64,000 nt of DNA from Mucilaginibacter saanensis. GTDB taxonomy: Bacteria; Bacteroidota; Bacteroidia; Sphingobacteriales; Sphingobacteriaceae. Shown in pieces: positions 35,269-43,121 of this stretch. The translations under genes and the position numbers were made by a program. The stretch covers positions 135,565 to 199,564 of the forward strand of contig NZ_JACHBZ010000010.1 in assembly GCF_014200575.1 (NCBI RefSeq), in the 5' to 3' direction. The notes below the pieces were generated by a model that saw only the letters and a program-made list of their open reading frames with translations, did not search any database and was not told the DNA's origin. Numbering within the stretch: the stretch's first letter is position 1; each line of letters begins with the position of its first letter.

Positions 35269-36753
35269 ATGCCCAACCATTTTAAAGAAGCAAGTATTGA
35301 CGAAATAAACCAGGTAATGCAGCGTTCGCATGCAGCATTTGAACTTTTTCAAAAAAAAAGCATCGAAGAAAAAAGCATTTTCCTGGATACCATAGCTAAT
35401 GAAATTGAAGCCTTAGGCGATGCCCTGCTGCAAAAGGCAGCCGAAGAAACAAACCTGCCTATTGGCCGCCTCACCGGCGAGCGTGCGCGTACTACCGGAC
35501 AACTGCGCATGTTTGCCACCATGCTGCGTGAAGGCAGCTGGGTAGAAGCCACCATTGATACTGCCATACCCGAAAGAACGCCGCTGCCTAAGCCAGATCT
35601 GCGTAAAATGCTTATTCCGCTGGGGCCCATAGTTGTTTTTGGCGCCAGTAATTTCCCGTTCGCTTACTCCACCGCAGGTGGCGATACCGCCAGCGCATTA
35701 GCGGCGGGTTGCCCGGTTGTGGTAAAAGCGCACCCTGCACATGCAGAAACATCTGAAATGGTGTACAGCGCTATTAAAAAAGCAATTGCATTTTGTAATA
35801 TGCCTGCTGATGTTTTTCAGCATGTACATGGCACCTCTTTTGAAAGCGGTAAAGCCCTGGTACAGGCAAGCCATACAGCCGCAGTTGGCTTTACAGGCTC
35901 AACCCTGGGTGGTAAAGCACTGTTTGATTACTCGGCACAAAGGAAAAACCCGATACCTGTATTTTCAGAAATGGGCAGTATTAACCCGGTTATATTTTTA
36001 CCCGATACCCTGCAAAAGAATACTGCAGACCTGGCTGCTCAATATTCAGGTTCTATTACCTTAGGCATGGGGCAATTTTGCACTAATCCGGGTTTAATGC
36101 TGGCTATAGATAGTCCGGCCTTGCGTGATTTTCTTGATCATTTGAGCACCGGTATTGAAACCGTGCAACCCGCAAAAATGCTTCATCAGGGTATTCATAC
36201 CGCCTATGTTAAAAAAAGCCATGACGCGTTGGAGCAAAAGGGTGTAACCGTGGTTCAGCAAGCCACTACTGTGGCCCATGATATTGAAGCGCTGCCAACA
36301 GTAGCCCTGGTAAGCGGCGAAACATTTTTGGCAAATCCGCTATTACACGAAGAGGTTTTTGGCCCCTACTCGCTTATGGTGGCCTGCCAGGACGAAGACG
36401 AACTGATAACAGTTTTAAAATCGGTATCCGGACAGCTTACCACTACGGTAATGGGCACCATTCAGGATTTAACTGATCATCAGCAACTGGTAGAAACATT
36501 ACCGTCAATTGCAGGCCGTATTTTGTTTAACGGCGTGCCAACCGGGGTAGAAGTTTGTGCCAGCATGGTGCACGGCGGCCCTTATCCGGCCAGTACCGAT
36601 AGCCGCTTTACGGCGGTGGGCATTAATGCTGTAAAACGCTGGATACGCCCGGTATGTTACCAAAACTGGCCCGACAGCCTGCTCCCGCTTGCCCTGCAGG
36701 ATGCCAACCCGCTACATATCTGGCGCCTGGTTGATAACGAGTGGAAGAAATAG
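35269..36753 (+). CDS. Aldehyde dehydrogenase, probable 2,5-dioxovalerate (alpha-ketoglutaric semialdehyde) dehydrogenase
   Basis: This 494-residue NADP+-preferring enzyme belongs to the ketoglutaric semialdehyde dehydrogenase branch of the ALDH superfamily. That branch is recognised by GPIVVFGASNFPFAYSTAGG, HPAHAETS, VGFTGSTLGGKALFDYSAQR, the general-base motif FSEMGSINP and the nucleophile GMGQFCTNPG. It converts 2,5-dioxopentanoate to 2-oxoglutarate in oxidative pentose, uronate or hydroxyproline pathways. It is monocistronic here; the other enzymes of such a route are not in the window. Confidence 0.88.
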   Translation: MPNHFKEASIDEINQVMQRSHAAFELFQKKSIEEKSIFLDTIANEIEALGDALLQKAAEETNLPIGRLTGERARTTGQLRMFATMLREGSWVEATIDTAIPERTPLPKPDLRKMLIPLGPIVVFGASNFPFAYSTAGGDTASALAAGCPVVVKAHPAHAETSEMVYSAIKKAIAFCNMPADVFQHVHGTSFESGKALVQASHTAAVGFTGSTLGGKALFDYSAQRKNPIPVFSEMGSINPVIFLPDTLQKNTADLAAQYSGSITLGMGQFCTNPGLMLAIDSPALRDFLDHLSTGIETVQPAKMLHQGIHTAYVKKSHDALEQKGVTVVQQATTVAHDIEALPTVALVSGETFLANPLLHEEVFGPYSLMVACQDEDELITVLKSVSGQLTTTVMGTIQDLTDHQQLVETLPSIAGRILFNGVPTGVEVCASMVHGGPYPASTDSRFTAVGINAVKRWIRPVCYQNWPDSLLPLALQDANPLHIWRLVDNEWKK

Positions 36754-36761
36754 ACCTCACC

Positions 36762-36788
36762 AAAATCCTCTCCTTTGGAGAGGATTTT
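36762..36788. terminator. Perfect 12-bp hairpin after the dehydrogenase gene
   Basis: AAAATCCTCTCC and GGAGAGGATTTT with a TTT loop begin 9 bp after the stop codon. The TTTT at the end of the stem suggests a terminator on either strand. The core is a common repeat unit in this genome; a similar CCCTCTCCTTTGGAGAGGG occurs at 57752. Confidence 0.7.
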
Positions 36789-36864
36789 GAGTAGCAGGGC
36801 CTAATATTTATAAATAATAATGCCTTCTACTTTGAAGAGTACTTTGAGTAGTACCTTAACGTTA

Positions 36865-36920
36865 GGGCAGGGTATCACCCTGAGTTCTGTCGAAGGGTTG
36901 AGCGCAGAGGCCACATCACC
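36865..36920. repeat. Partial intergenic repeat with CCTGAGTTCTGTCGAAGG
   Basis: This segment contains TATCACCCTGAGTTCTGTCG and AGAGGCCACATCACC, a relative of the TGTCGAAG-containing elements at 17429 and 46894. It carries a small spurious open frame, which I do not consider a gene. Confidence 0.5.
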
Positions 36921-36970
36921 ATGCTTCTATGGCACTACTCATAATATATTTTGTTTATACGGCTATAAAG

Positions 36971-37074
36971 TAAACCCCATCGGGGTATCCTGTTTACAGC
37001 ATCATAGATACAGACATTAGCTCCGGAGGGACTTCCTGATAAAACCTTTGGGTTAGGAAGCTCCTATGAGGCTC
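36971..37074. repeat. Intergenic repeat, family B copy 1
   Basis: It contains AAACCCCATCGGGGTATCCT, TGTTTACAGCATCATA, AGCTCCGGAGGGACTTCCT and TTAGGAAGCTCCTATGAGGC. The same modules in the same order occur at 47008-47126. The CCCC..GGGG and GGAAGCTCC/GGAGCTTCC parts are self-complementary, so the RNA would fold. Confidence 0.7.
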
Positions 37075-37971
37075 TTACGCCATTTCCTTTATAAAAATTT
37101 CCTGAATCATATTGATCTCTTTAGCGTAAATGGTTTTCTTGCGCATGGAAAAATACAGGGTATTCTCTATCTTTGGTTTCCCCTCCCATATCAGCTTTAC
37201 GTCGCCGCTTTCAATTTCTCTTTTGCACAAAAAATCGGGGATCACCGCCAGGCCCACCCCGCAACTTAAACAGCGTACAATGGAGTTTAAATTGGGCACA
37301 ATAAAATTGGGCTTAAAATTGGGCCTGCGGTTAAAATTGGCATACCAAAAGCGGAGCCAGTGTTCCATATCGCCCGTTGTACCGTACCAGCGCTGGTCGG
37401 TTAGCCATTGTTGTATGGCGGGCATGCTGTCTTCCTCAAGCAGTTTTTCAAAAGCGGCGGTATCGGTATTTTTACCGGCAACCAGTACAATGGTTTCTTT
37501 TGAAAATGGGGTATACTCAATGCTTTTATTACTGCCTTTTTGCGGCGTAATAATCAGGTCAAGGATGCCGTTGTCCAGATCGCTGAGCATTTGCGGGTAC
37601 TCCCCAAACTTTATGATCACGTTAAAAGGCAGGGTAGCCAAATAAGGCTCCAGCGTAATCTGAAATGTTTCAAAACACATACCTATGCTGATAGTGGGTG
37701 TATCCTTTTCGGTACTGCGGTGGAAATGCTTTTCGGCCGATTCCAGCTTTTCAAGGGCTTCCTGAATATAGTTATAAAGAATCTTACCCCGCTCGGTTGA
37801 TACCATTTTGCGCGAGGTGCGGTCAAACAATTTATACCCCACGTAAGCTTCCAGCGAGCCCAGGTGCAGGCTCACGCCGGGCTGCGATACGTAAAGCGCC
37901 TCTGCTGCTCCGGTAAGCGTGCCGGTTTCGTATATCGCTTTAAAGGTTCTGTACCACTCTAAATTTACCAT
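37075..37971 (-). CDS. LysR family transcriptional regulator
   Basis: This 298-residue regulator has an N-terminal winged helix-turn-helix (YRTFKAIYETGTLTGAAEALYVSQPGVSLHLGSLEAYVGYKLF, about residues 6-49) and a LysR effector domain starting near ISIGMCFETFQITLEP. It is divergent from the mdaB-like operon with about 100 bp between the start codons. A perfect 16-bp palindrome lies directly before its ATG, so autorepression and control of the operon are likely. Confidence 0.92.
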   Translation of the reverse strand: MVNLEWYRTFKAIYETGTLTGAAEALYVSQPGVSLHLGSLEAYVGYKLFDRTSRKMVSTERGKILYNYIQEALEKLESAEKHFHRSTEKDTPTISIGMCFETFQITLEPYLATLPFNVIIKFGEYPQMLSDLDNGILDLIITPQKGSNKSIEYTPFSKETIVLVAGKNTDTAAFEKLLEEDSMPAIQQWLTDQRWYGTTGDMEHWLRFWYANFNRRPNFKPNFIVPNLNSIVRCLSCGVGLAVIPDFLCKREIESGDVKLIWEGKPKIENTLYFSMRKKTIYAKEINMIQEIFIKEMA

Positions 37972-37979
37972 AGCTTATC

Positions 37980-37995
37980 TATCATAATTATGATA
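37980..37995. promoter_or_regulatory. 16-bp perfect palindrome between LysR and mdaB genes
   Basis: TATCATAATTATGATA is perfectly self-complementary and ends 9 bp before the LysR ATG. It sits just downstream of a minus-strand -7 element TACATTTG (38003-37996), the position expected for an autorepression site of the adjacent LysR protein. Confidence 0.6.
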
Positions 37996-38016
37996 CAAAT
38001 GTATGATTTAAATTAT

Positions 38017-38047
38017 TTTAATAGTAGGTAGTTCCGGTATAATTTTG
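38017..38047 (+). promoter_or_regulatory. Promoter of the mdaB-like operon
   Basis: TTTA (38017-38020), a 19-bp spacer and TAATTTTG (38040-38047) match the Bacteroidota promoter consensus TTTG-N19-TANNTTTG with one mismatch. The ATG of the operon follows 26 bp later. Confidence 0.6.
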
Positions 38048-38072
38048 TGGTGTCAAAATTTAATATAGCAAA

Positions 38073-38708
38073 ATGAAGAAAATATTTGTAATAAACGGAG
38101 GTCAAAAATTCGGTCATTCCGGCGGTCGGTTCAACAAAACCATAAGCGATGCCAGCGTTGAGTTTTTCAGCAATCAACCAGGTTACGAAGTAAGATACAC
38201 TGATGTTAACGATGATTATAACCCGGCCGAAGAGGTTGAAAAATACGTTTGGGCCGATGTGGTGATATACCATACTCCTATCTGGTGGTTCCAGGTGCCG
38301 TACGCACTAAAAAAATACATTGATGTAGTATTTACTGCCGGTCACGCTAAGGGAATATACCACAGCGATGGCCGTTCATCAGCCAATCCGGCCATAAACT
38401 ACGGAACCGGCGGCATGCTGCATGGCAGGCAATATATGGTAACCAGCTCATGGAATGCCCCTAAGGAGGCCTTTACCTTGCCTAACGAATTTTTTAATGA
38501 AACCAGTGTTGATGACGGGCCATTGTTCGGTTTTCACCGCATGAACGCCTTTACCGGGATGTCACCTTTGCAAAGCCTGCATTTCCATGATGTTGAAAAA
38601 AATGCCGACATTCAGCGTGATCTTAGCATCTACAAAGATCATCTCACTAAAAATTTCATCACCAAAAAAACACAAGAACATGAGCATTTACTTAACTGCA
38701 ATAATTAA
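38073..38708 (+). CDS. mdaB: NAD(P)H:quinone oxidoreductase, MdaB-like
   Basis: This 211-residue flavodoxin-fold enzyme probably reduces quinones by two electrons, limiting redox cycling. Motifs are VINGGQKFGHSGGRFN at the N-terminus, VIYHTPIWWFQVPYALKKYID (FMN-site PxWW motif) and TGGMLHGRQYMVTSSWNAP, all typical of E. coli MdaB. It is the first gene of an operon with a ygiN-like monooxygenase (29-nt overlap) and an aldo/keto reductase. In E. coli mdaB and ygiN are likewise adjacent, supporting a quinone cycle role. Confidence 0.9.
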   Translation: MKKIFVINGGQKFGHSGGRFNKTISDASVEFFSNQPGYEVRYTDVNDDYNPAEEVEKYVWADVVIYHTPIWWFQVPYALKKYIDVVFTAGHAKGIYHSDGRSSANPAINYGTGGMLHGRQYMVTSSWNAPKEAFTLPNEFFNETSVDDGPLFGFHRMNAFTGMSPLQSLHFHDVEKNADIQRDLSIYKDHLTKNFITKKTQEHEHLLNCNN

Positions 38709-38970
38709 AAGCAAACCTGGTCAGGCCGAAGCTTTAAAATCACATTTACTGGAACTGGTGAGCCATTCCACAAAAGAAACAGCCTGCCTGCAATACGATC
38801 TGCACCAGGTACAGGACGATCCTGACATGTTTATTTTTCACGAAGAATGGAGCGACGCAGCCGGACTGGAACTGCATAATACCCAGCCGCATATTCAAAA
38901 ATTCATTAACAACACCGCCGATCTGCGCAACGGCGATGTGATTATCTACAAAACAGAACCGGTAAAATAA
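38680..38970 (+). CDS. Antibiotic biosynthesis monooxygenase domain protein, YgiN-like
   Basis: This 96-residue ABM-fold (dimeric ferredoxin-like) protein shows YLTAIIKSKPGQAEALKSHL, ETACLQYDLHQVQDDPDMFI and FHEEWSDAAGLELH. Small proteins of this type act as quinol monooxygenases or similar. I take the ATG at 38680, which overlaps the end of the MdaB-like gene by 29 nt in another frame and starts the domain correctly; the frame is open further upstream. The gene pair suggests quinone reduction coupled to quinol oxidation. Confidence 0.87.
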   Translation: MSIYLTAIIKSKPGQAEALKSHLLELVSHSTKETACLQYDLHQVQDDPDMFIFHEEWSDAAGLELHNTQPHIQKFINNTADLRNGDVIIYKTEPVK

Positions 38971-38988
38971 TACCAGGCAAAACAACAA

Positions 38989-39981
38989 ATGGAATACAGA
39001 AAATTAGGAAATACCAACTTAAAACTATCGGCCATTACCTATGGTGCATTTGCCATTGGCGGCAATATGTGGGGCGGTAACGAGGAGCAGGAATCTATCA
39101 AAGCCATACAGGCATCAATTGACCATGACGTTACCACTATTGATACGGCGCCATTTTATGGTTTCGGGCTTAGTGAGGAGCTGGTAGGCAAAGCCATTGC
39201 CGGGTACGACCGCAGCAAAATACAGTTACTTACCAAATTTGGCCTGGTATGGGACAACAGCAATAACGGAAAAGGCGAATTCTTTTTTGACGCCGCCGAC
39301 GATAATGGCAACAAACTACCGGTTTACAAATACGCTGCTAAAAACAGTATCATCCGCGAGGTAGAGGCCAGTTTAAAACGCTTGGGTACCGATTATATAG
39401 ACCTGTTGCAAATTCACTGGCCCGATGCTACCACTCCCATTGCCGAAACCATGGATACTTTAGCGTTGCTGATTAAACAAGGCAAGATCAGGGCGGCCGG
39501 TGTTAGCAATTACAACCTGGAGCAAATACAAACTGCCAGTCAAACTATTGAACTGGCATCAAACCAGGTACCATACAGCATGCTTAACCGTGCTATTGAA
39601 CAGGATGTAGTGCCTTATGCCCAGCAAAACAATATGGGTATTATAGCTTACAGCCCGCTGGAGCGCGGATTGTTAACCGGAAAATACAAACCCGATTTTA
39701 AGTTAAGTGATACCGACCACCGTAACGGCTACTTTAACCAGTTTTCGATAGGAAAAGTAAACCTCTTTTTGGAGGCTATCCGGCCGCTTGCCAGTCAAAA
39801 AGAAGTCAGCTTGTCGCAGCTCGTATTGCGATGGACCACTCTGCAACCCGGCATTACCGTAGTATTGGCAGGCGCCCGCAACACCACCCAGGCCATTGAT
39901 AATGCCAAAGCAGTCGACTTTACGCTTAATGCCGAAGACTTGGCTTTCATTAACCAGACTTTTGAGGGAATATTTGATTAA
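38989..39981 (+). CDS. Aldo/keto reductase
   Basis: This 330-residue NADPH-dependent barrel enzyme carries Asp and Tyr in TIDTAPFYGFGLSEEL, Lys in LLTKFGLVWD and His in LLQIHWPD, the aldo/keto reductase tetrad. GVSNYNLEQIQ and AYSPLERGLLTGKY are the usual barrel motifs. It begins 18 bp after the ygiN-like gene, as the third gene of the LysR-adjacent operon. It differs in sequence from the aldo/keto reductase at 23240. The carbonyl substrate is unknown. Confidence 0.93.
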   Translation: MEYRKLGNTNLKLSAITYGAFAIGGNMWGGNEEQESIKAIQASIDHDVTTIDTAPFYGFGLSEELVGKAIAGYDRSKIQLLTKFGLVWDNSNNGKGEFFFDAADDNGNKLPVYKYAAKNSIIREVEASLKRLGTDYIDLLQIHWPDATTPIAETMDTLALLIKQGKIRAAGVSNYNLEQIQTASQTIELASNQVPYSMLNRAIEQDVVPYAQQNNMGIIAYSPLERGLLTGKYKPDFKLSDTDHRNGYFNQFSIGKVNLFLEAIRPLASQKEVSLSQLVLRWTTLQPGITVVLAGARNTTQAIDNAKAVDFTLNAEDLAFINQTFEGIFD

Positions 39982-40006
39982 TTTGATGTCTTTTTGTTCG
40001 CAAATC

Positions 40007-40199
40007 GACTCCCCCAACCGTCGCTTCGCTTGGTCACCCTCTCTACTCCTGCGGCGTAAAGAGGGTGCTTTAAAGAGCAAACACTGTTTTAGGGGATGAT
40101 TTGAATACCTTAAAAAAACATAACAAAATCTCTTCTCAACCCTCTTTACGGCTAAGCCTTAGAGAGGGTTGTCCAGCGCAGCGCAGACGGGGGTGAGTC
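40007..40199. repeat. Composite palindromic repeat between convergent genes
   Basis: Outer arms GACTCCCCCAACCGTC (40007) and GACGGGGGTGAGTC (40186-40199) are inverted. Inside are two further hairpins, CACCCTCT/AGAGGGTG near 40035-40067 and CAACCCTCT/AGAGGGTTG near 40137-40171. The region separates the convergent aldo/keto reductase and HxlR genes and probably acts as a terminator as well as being a repeat. Confidence 0.65.
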
Positions 40200-40549
40200 T
40201 ACCGCCCTCCTCTCCTAAGCACGGCCACTTCCTCCGCAGCATGCTCATTGGCCCAGGCTTCCAGTGCGGAAAGCGCGGGCCCCAAAGCCTCTCCCTTTTC
40301 AGATATACGATAGCTTACTTCGGGTGGGAAACCCTGCTTTTCCTGGCGAACGATCAGACCATCGGCTTCCATTTGCTTTAAATGATCAAGCAGAACCTTT
40401 TTGGCTACTTTGGGGATGATGCGCCAAAGTTCGGTAAAGCGCATTTCGGCATTATGAAACAAATGATATAAGATAATAGGCTTCCATTTGCCCGAGAGCA
40501 TAGTTAGCGTAACATTAAGACCGCAATGCTTAAACTGGTTATAATTCAT
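40199..40549 (-). CDS. HxlR-type winged-helix transcriptional regulator
   Basis: This 116-residue regulator has the HxlR pattern: MNYNQFKHCGLNVTLTMLSG, GKWKPIILYHLF, MRFTELWRIIPKVAKKVLLD (recognition helix) and VSYRISEKGEALGPAL. The conserved Cys near the N-terminus (FKHCGL) is the residue that senses electrophiles or oxidants in several family members. I chose the ATG at 40549 over a TTG at 40558. It is divergent from a metallo-hydrolase gene and flanked by GGTTAC boxes that are probably its operators. Confidence 0.9.
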   Translation of the reverse strand: MNYNQFKHCGLNVTLTMLSGKWKPIILYHLFHNAEMRFTELWRIIPKVAKKVLLDHLKQMEADGLIVRQEKQGFPPEVSYRISEKGEALGPALSALEAWANEHAAEEVAVLRRGGR

Positions 40550-40599
40550 GGTTACCAAATAGTGAACTGGTTACAAAAAAGTAACCTTCTTGGGGTTAC
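40550..40599. promoter_or_regulatory. Cluster of GGTTAC boxes (candidate HxlR operators)
   Basis: GGTTAC occurs at 40550-40555, 40569-40574 and 40594-40599, and its complement GTAACC at 40581-40586. The middle pair forms the symmetric GGTTAC-A6-GTAACC. The cluster spans the HxlR start region and the -33 region of the divergent promoter, so bound repressor would block both genes. Confidence 0.6.
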
Positions 40600-40620
40600 A
40601 CAATGATAACTTCATCTTTG
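40590..40620 (+). promoter_or_regulatory. Candidate promoter of the metallo-hydrolase gene
   Basis: TTGG (40590-40593), a 19-bp spacer and CATCTTTG (40613-40620) resemble TTTG-N19-TANNTTTG with mismatches. The ATG follows 26 bp later. A GGTTAC box overlaps the region directly after the -33 element. Confidence 0.4.
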
Positions 40621-40646
40621 ACTGCATCAAATTTAAATGCTTTACC

Positions 40647-41405
40647 ATGAACTTACAATTATTGCGCAATGCAACTCAAATATTATCAGCCAACGGCAAA
40701 ACCATACTGATTGATCCTATGCTAGGCCCTAAAGACAGCTATGATCCGTTTCCAAACACCCGTAATACGCTAAGAAACCCATTGGTTGGTCTGCCCATTA
40801 ACACCAGTGAGTTGCGACAATTAATAAACCGAACCGATGCCGTCCTGCTTACGCATGTGCACCTTGACCACTGGGATGTAACAGCGCGGGAAATGCTGCC
40901 CAAGAATATTACGCTGTTTTGTCAGCCTGCCAATACTGATATTATTTGCGCAGCGGGTTTTACCAACGTTATTCCGGTTAATGACGAGCTTGTTTGGGAA
41001 GGCATCCACATCACGCGTATCAGTGGCCGCCACGGCACTGGCGAAATAGGCGAGCGCATGGGCATTGTTTCGGGTTATGTAATAACCCATGCCGGTAATA
41101 GCATTTACATAGCCGGCGATACAATATGGTGCCCGGAGGTACAAGATGCGCTGGACAAATATCAGCCTGCCCATATCGTGCTCAATGGTGGAGCCGCCCG
41201 CTTTATTACCGGCGACCCGATTGTAATGGATATTAACGATATAATAACCGTTTGCAACTACGCCCCCACAGCAAAAGTATACGTGGTACACCTGGAAACC
41301 GCTAATCATAGCACCGAAAACAGGGCTGACATTAGAACGGCCCTACAGGCGCATCAGCTAAGCAACCGCTGCCATGTACCTGATGACGGGGATTATTTTA
41401 TATAA
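40647..41405 (+). CDS. Metallo-beta-lactamase-fold hydrolase (UlaG-like)
   Basis: This 252-residue protein has the UlaG/metal-dependent hydrolase pattern: LRNATQILSANGKTILIDPM, the metal motif LLTHVHLDHWD (HxHxDH), GRHGTGEIGERMG and IYIAGDTIWCPEV. It probably hydrolyses a small ester, lactone or phospho compound. The ATG at 40647 starts at the family's first strand; an in-frame upstream codon at 40590 lies inside the operator region. It is divergent from the HxlR regulator and likely induced by the signal HxlR senses. Confidence 0.88.
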   Translation: MNLQLLRNATQILSANGKTILIDPMLGPKDSYDPFPNTRNTLRNPLVGLPINTSELRQLINRTDAVLLTHVHLDHWDVTAREMLPKNITLFCQPANTDIICAAGFTNVIPVNDELVWEGIHITRISGRHGTGEIGERMGIVSGYVITHAGNSIYIAGDTIWCPEVQDALDKYQPAHIVLNGGAARFITGDPIVMDINDIITVCNYAPTAKVYVVHLETANHSTENRADIRTALQAHQLSNRCHVPDDGDYFI

Positions 41406-41541
41406 ATCCCGTTCATCCTTTGTCCTGCTTTAAGCACCCTTATGTTATTTGAAAAAAAAATCAACAATGGCATAGGGGTTTTGCGCTGCATTGTTGTCTG
41501 CTGCATAATAAAAGTTAAAACACTACTTTTAAACCCAAGCT

Positions 41542-42126
41542 TTGCAAACAGACAATACCCATAAAACACCTTACCTGCTGCATCTGAATACAGATGAACA
41601 CGCCTTTGACCAGATTTATCTTGATCATTATGCCGCGCTGCACCATTATGCCCTTACACTGGTTAATGATAGCATCACGGCCGATGAAATGGTACAGGAT
41701 GTATTTTTGAAGATCCTGGAAAAGCGTAAACCCATTACCATACATACTTCGCTTAAGGCCTACCTGTACCGCTCGGTGCATAATGAGTGTATGAATTATT
41801 TTAAGCACCATAAGGTTAAACAAAAATACCAGACACATACATTTCATGAAATGGAAAAACACACAGAGCACCCACTTGACAAACTGCAATACCGCGAGTT
41901 TGAGCAGCGACTGCATCAATCAATTAATGAGCTGCCGGAGCAATGCCGAACGGTGTTTCAGCTAAGCCGTTTTGAAGAGTTAAAATATGCTGAAATAGCT
42001 ACGCAACTGGGCATATCTATAAAAACGGTAGATAACCAGATGGGTAAGGCACTCAAGCGCCTCAGGTTACAGCTGGCTGATTATCTGCCTTTGATGATAT
42101 GGATGTTAATAAACATAATGATATGA
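41542..42126 (+). CDS. ECF RNA polymerase sigma factor (Bacteroidota FecI-like)
   Basis: This 194-residue sigma-70 family protein has region 2 ([20 protein letters not shown] then [16 protein letters not shown], about residues 21-66) and region 4 ([20 protein letters not shown] and [20 protein letters not shown], about 131-175). It recruits RNA polymerase to a small regulon, probably including this operon. The only suitable start is TTG at 41542: an in-frame stop lies at 41530 and the next ATG is inside region 2. Its stop overlaps the FecR gene start (ATGA). Confidence 0.92.
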   Translation: MQTDNTHKTPYLLHLNTDEHAFDQIYLDHYAALHHYALTLVNDSITADEMVQDVFLKILEKRKPITIHTSLKAYLYRSVHNECMNYFKHHKVKQKYQTHTFHEMEKHTEHPLDKLQYREFEQRLHQSINELPEQCRTVFQLSRFEELKYAEIATQLGISIKTVDNQMGKALKRLRLQLADYLPLMIWMLINIMI

Positions 42127-43121
42127 AAGAACCTCTACATATAACTGATGACTTGCTGATCAGTTACCTGCTTCAGGAGGTATCTGACGAGCAGGTACGG
42201 CAGGTAACCGAGTGGCGTGCCATGGATACGGCCAATGAACGCCGCTTTGAGCAGTTCAGGCTGATATGGGACAGCAGTAAAAACTTTAAAGCCGACCCTG
42301 ATATTGACGCCCATGCTTCGTTGCAAAGGGTTAAGCAAAAGGCAACCCGGCAGGCTAAGGTTGTACCTTTAATCAGCCAATACCCATGGCTTAAAATAGC
42401 TGCCGCCATATTACTTTTTGCCGGCGGGTGCTGGTTATTTCTTAACAAATTCGTTAATCCGCAGGTACGGTTTGAAACCCAGGGCATTGTGAAAACCGAC
42501 ACCCTGTCTGACGGCTCAACGGTTACGATGAATAAGTATGCCTTGCTCAACTACCCTAAAAAATTCAGCGCGCAGCAACGCAATGTATCACTGGTTAAAG
42601 GCGAAGCCTTTTTTACAGTGACACCCAACAAAGCCAAACCTTTTATTATAGCTGCCGGCAATACCACCATTAAAGTAGTTGGTACATCGTTCAATGTAAA
42701 AAACAACAACGGGATAATAGAGGTTATTGTTGAAACCGGGATAGTGCAGGTAACAAACAACCGCAACCGCGTAATGATAACCCTTAAACCTGGCGAAATG
42801 GCACTATTGAACCCAACTACAGGAAAGTTTACCCAAATAAAAATCCCGGATAATTTATACAGTTATTACCGCAGTAAAGAGTTTGTAGCCAAAAATGTAC
42901 CATTGGCTAAATTGGTGCAGGTATTAAATGATGTATATGACAGCCATATTAGTATTGATACGGAAGTAGCGTCAAAACATCTGACATTAACAGGAGTACT
43001 CAGAACCTCTGATCCGATAGATGTTATTTTGAATGTGCTATGCATAACGTTGAAGCTCCGGGTTGAGAAAAACCATGACCAGATCATCCTTAAAAAAGCT
43101 GACGATTCTTATTATAGATGA
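42123..43121 (+). CDS. FecR family anti-sigma regulator
   Basis: This 332-residue inner-membrane protein has a cytoplasmic N-terminal sigma-binding region (residues 1 to about 85), one transmembrane segment (about 89-107), a periplasmic FecR beta-domain ([20 protein letters not shown] and the [17 protein letters not shown] stretch) and a C-terminal STN-like domain ([20 protein letters not shown]). It holds the ECF sigma factor in check and releases it on an outer-membrane signal. ATGA overlaps join it to the sigma gene before and the receptor gene after. I chose the ATG at 42123; an in-frame ATG at 42099 is possible. Confidence 0.92.
   Translation: MKEPLHITDDLLISYLLQEVSDEQVRQVTEWRAMDTANERRFEQFRLIWDSSKNFKADPDIDAHASLQRVKQKATRQAKVVPLISQYPWLKIAAAILLFAGGCWLFLNKFVNPQVRFETQGIVKTDTLSDGSTVTMNKYALLNYPKKFSAQQRNVSLVKGEAFFTVTPNKAKPFIIAAGNTTIKVVGTSFNVKNNNGIIEVIVETGIVQVTNNRNRVMITLKPGEMALLNPTTGKFTQIKIPDNLYSYYRSKEFVAKNVPLAKLVQVLNDVYDSHISIDTEVASKHLTLTGVLRTSDPIDVILNVLCITLKLRVEKNHDQIILKKADDSYYR

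Noticed and set aside
36820..37020. Small plus-strand frame in the repeat region
   Set aside because: It is made of family A and B repeat sequence and the translation has no protein-like pattern.
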